A stretch of DNA of 64,000 nt, from contig MU385756.1 of NCBI GenBank assembly GCA_022497155.1, forward strand, positions 62,001-126,000. Reading direction: 5' to 3'. This DNA comes from Whalleya microplaca (lineage: Eukaryota; Ascomycota; Sordariomycetes; Xylariales; Xylariaceae). A program made the translations under genes and the position numbers. The notes under the pieces are model-generated. The model was not told where the DNA came from and made no database searches. It saw only the letters and a program-made list of their open reading frames with translations. Below are positions 60,758 through 64,000 of the stretch, in pieces. How positions within the stretch are numbered: position 1 is the stretch's first letter; every line of letters begins with the position of its first letter.

Positions 60758-63479
60758 AGACAGTTACAATCAATTGATATGATTGGATGTTAATAGCTTG
60801 AAGCCTTACATAATCTTCCGGAACCCCTACCGAAAGCTAAAACGCCTTAATAATCCATGTATTGATCACTGTGGATAATCATCTTATTTGATCGCTTCGA
60901 CATGTTTTCGTACTATGTATCTGTACTCAGAGTAATTCGGCTTTTGCTTAATAATAACATTGAAGCCACAAGGGCAGAAATGGTAAGGGAAAAAATGATC
61001 ATTTTTGCCCCTTTTGATCTTTCGGCGTCGGGTCGGGTCAGACGGCCATTTGATTTGCAAGTGCTTCTTATTAACATTAACCCTTGATCTCAGCTGCTGC
61101 AGCGCAGTGGATGATGTTCTCAGGGTCTGATGCAACGCCGGCTGTCGAGTACCGAACCTGTAATGCTACGGTTACAGGTTTATAGGTTGAGCCACAGGAC
61201 ATGACTCGGTGGTCTCTCATTTGAATTACACGCGCTATTATGCATCTTGTTGCAGCTTCAAAGAGTCTCCAAGTTCATTCTTCGAAATAGGAACGTCATG
61301 TATACTGCAAGTGGCTGACAGCCGCAGGAGGCAAAGATTTCTTGTTACTGACGGAATTTCCCGATTACTATAGTCAGTCGTGTTCCATAATCCCTGCATC
61401 GAAGCATCGAAGCATCTGTCGAATGCTAGATTCTCCTGAAGATGAGTAGGCAATGCAGCGGAAGCTCTCTCAATCTGGCCTTGTTCACCGTTCCCGTCTT
61501 CTTAGCGGATCGGCCCAGCGGGCGTTCTTGATCGGCGGGCTTAGACAAAACCCAAACTCGTCGCCAAATTCCGGCCGTTGTTGCTGAAAGGGGCCAAGGT
61601 AGTCGGAAACCACGCTTCATTCAGTAATTCTCATCAGCCATCCCCACGATTGCAGCTGTCAAATTGATCTACTGTCGATTTCCGCACGTGCGTAGCACGC
61701 ACTGCGAAGCGATCCGCTTTCAGGTACACGATGCAGAACAATATGCACCGAAGCACGGTAACCTACCATCTAGCATCGCCAGCACGAAACGTGGGTTCAG
61801 ATTTATGTATAGTCCAACCTACAACTACCTTCTGTACACATACAGATCGACTTCACTCGCTTAGAATTTAAAAACGACCGGTGGCTTGCAGATCTGCAAC
61901 GTCTGAACCTGCAAGATGCCCACGGCATGTCTGCATGTCTGCACTGCGTAATAAAAGTCTATTACATACTCGCAGTAGTAAAAGTTTATCGTTGAGCTAT
62001 ATCTGAAAGCAGCCTATTAGTATCTAGGACCCTAGGACCCTTACTGCGTAGAGCTCTGCGTGGAGTCATGAACTCTGGGTCGCCCCGCCTTGCCAACATG
62101 ATTGACTTAATACTTCAATCATGATTGCTTCAACAAGTTGCATTCATAAGCTGCCTGCCTTGATTTAAAGTCATGGCATCTGTTCAAGGTTACGCCGCCA
62201 GCCAAATATCTACAGTAGCTGCAGAGCGGACGGACGGGTCTCGGCCTATTGTTATCCCAATGCGACGGTAAAGTCCCCTCCCTCGGCAACTCTTACTCTG
62301 GGTCCAGCATATGTCTGCTTCATTTATACCTGGCTGCCCAAGTTAAGATGACTACGCCATCACAAATCGGCCGACAATTGACCTAGTCCTCCTTCGGTAA
62401 GCCAATACACTTCGCTTTCATCGATTTCAGTGACGGAATTATCCTTCCTAAGCTTCCGGAGTGGGGGAAAGGAATGACGAGTAGCAAGGGTGCCACGGAA
62501 CACCCAGACCGTGGCTCAGGGATTCAGGGCACCCTTTGATGTCGTGTGGAAAACAAGGGACTATCCTAGTAACCTACACAACAATTCTTGACCCGGATAG
62601 GATGCGGTCAAAGGAATCACCAACTGACAGCTGCCTACATGTAGGTGTTGGTGCTAGTATGTAATACGTACAGCAGCTCACATTATACTGTTCTGACTGT
62701 CGAGTGGTCCTATTGTCTTCTGCATTGCAGATGCCAAGGGTTCGCTCAGGCCACTGCAGCTTTCTTCATGCACCCGACAGCCTCTAACAAGGCGATCCCA
62801 CTTACAGGAACTCTTCGCTTTCTCACGATAGTCATTCTCTGCACCCGCCCTGACACCCTGCCACCTTGGTACCGCAAAGGCATGCGGTGATCTTGACGTG
62901 ATGAAGAATACATATGTAAGAGAAAGCATCCGTTGGTCAAGATCGCCATATGTATAATATTGCATCCGTCTTCCCCGAGATCGATACTTTACCAGCGGAG
63001 TAACGACAGGAGGTATCCGTTACCTCCTTGAGACTTGAGTTTGTGCGAGATATAAAATCCAAAGCACTGAAAGTTAAACAAACACTCCTTTCTACAACTG
63101 TAGTAAGGCGCTTGATATGCTTCCGATTCTCAAGGTAGGGCTTCACTATATGTACTATAGCAGGAGGTGGCGGGCGGCAAGAAGTTTAACTTTAAGATGA
63201 CAGGATGAAAGCATGGCGACTTTCCGCTAGGCAAGTTCCGTTCCAAATCCTAGGTCAGCCCACACAAGTGGGCTGAATGGGCTCGCCTATCAGACGCCCC
63301 TCGATCTTGTACTATGTATCTTGAGTTAGACCGATGCGCCTTTTATTTAGTCGCCTCATCGGTTTAGGTTAGGTCAGATCATATCGGCGTTAAAAGCCGA
63401 TGGGTCTCATATTCAAAATTGTATGTCCTACGTAGGATGGGGGCCAGACTGACGTTCGAATCTACCAGACTACATTTAC

Positions 63480-63501
63480 CTACTACTACTACTACTACTA
63501 C
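63480..63501 (+). repeat. (TAC)n microsatellite
   Basis: About seven TAC units. Confidence 0.85.
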
Positions 63502-64000
63502 GTATTCAACATGAACACAGAATAGCTTGTAACGACGTTCGGGCCTCTCTCGGCGCCTCCAGTCTCCAAGAGTGTTTATTCTTGGGTCATAAAGTAATAA
63601 ATCCAAGGGTCACAAGCAGATAGGTTCAAGAGCCGTTGCTTGTCTAGAGCGGTACCTTTATGCGATGCGATTATCTATCTATATCTAGACTAGGCGTACA
63701 TTAAGTCTCGTCCCCAATTCCAGGGTGCAATACTAGTCTGCTGCATGGCAGGTCTAATCTGTACCTACACACATACGTACACTGCATGCTAGGTATGCAC
63801 CTTGTAATTGCTTTCTTGTGTTGCGGATCAAATGCCGAAGTCGAAACCAGCGTACGTAGCTTGGTAACATGTAAGTAACGTGGGTAGGTAGAACACGAGG
63901 GCGATCTGCGAATGTCCACCCTCGTTCCCCGGCCTCCAGTACGTGATAGAGACACGATGGATTCGATACTGCATACGTAGTACGTACTACGGTCAAAGAC

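Larger units (their letters stand above)
60438..64000. other. gene-free region
   Basis: No supported gene to the end of the window. Features noted: a palindrome at 60742-60757, a perfect 9-bp hairpin at 61155-61180 (AACCTGTAA/TTACAGGTT, 8-nt loop), and a (TAC)n microsatellite at about 63480-63501. Short frames such as 62645-62890 and 61426-61620 have no recognisable domains. Confidence 0.6.

Noticed and set aside
61155..61180. 9-bp perfect hairpin as a possible terminator or small RNA
   Set aside because: Isolated from any gene, has no U-tract, and hairpin terminators are not the Pol II mode in fungi.

Overview
The window reads as nuclear DNA of a filamentous ascomycete (Pezizomycotina, most likely a Sordariomycete). 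The genes carry short GT-AG introns with CTAAC/CTGAC-type branch points. The set of families is typically fungal: a SAT4-type rhodopsin-like membrane protein, a fungal P450, soluble fumarate reductase with cytochrome b5, and a GH3 beta-glucosidase with a PA14 domain. The proteins SIN3, SNU114, CIA2 and ERG10 fix the kingdom firmly. I found no convincing tRNA, rRNA, CRISPR or intact transposon.

Layout. 1-4.25 kb: gene-poor. 4.26-7.24 kb (+): intracellular GH3/PA14 beta-glucosidase. 7.2-9.8 kb: gene-free, TA-rich. 9.80-10.36 kb (+): small secreted six-cysteine protein. 11.1-13.45 kb (+): Cdc1/Ted1-type metallophosphoesterase, convergent with a hexose-type MFS transporter (15.4-17.3 kb, -). 18.3-18.7 kb (+): a weakly supported micro-protein gene. 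18.7-24.5 kb: gene desert with microsatellites. 24.5-26.6 kb (-): fumarate reductase-cytochrome b5.

28-43.8 kb is an accessory, TA-rich compartment. It holds a broken ankyrin-repeat gene, an orphan membrane protein, a double SnoaL-like protein, a fasciclin-domain protein, a HYD1-type ADP-ribosyltransferase, a cytochrome P450 and a rhodopsin-like (SAT4) gene. Three of these show in-frame stops or doubtful splice structure consistent with RIP-type decay.

44.1-56.1 kb is a compact housekeeping block: SIN3 (corepressor scaffold), then ERG10 (acetyl-CoA acetyltransferase) and SNU114 (U5 snRNP GTPase), which diverge from a shared 0.8-kb promoter. CIA2 (cytosolic Fe-S targeting) lies at 59.5-60.4 kb, and the remainder to 64 kb is gene-free.

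The genes do not form one obvious pathway. The sharpest biological contrast is between the conserved block and the accessory block next to it. The most unusual items are the HYD1 ADP-ribosyltransferase in the decaying compartment, the 820-nt intron in SNU114, the 5-nt first coding exon of the secreted protein, and the RIP-like nonsense positions. All exon boundaries come from reading the sequence by eye and have no transcript support.
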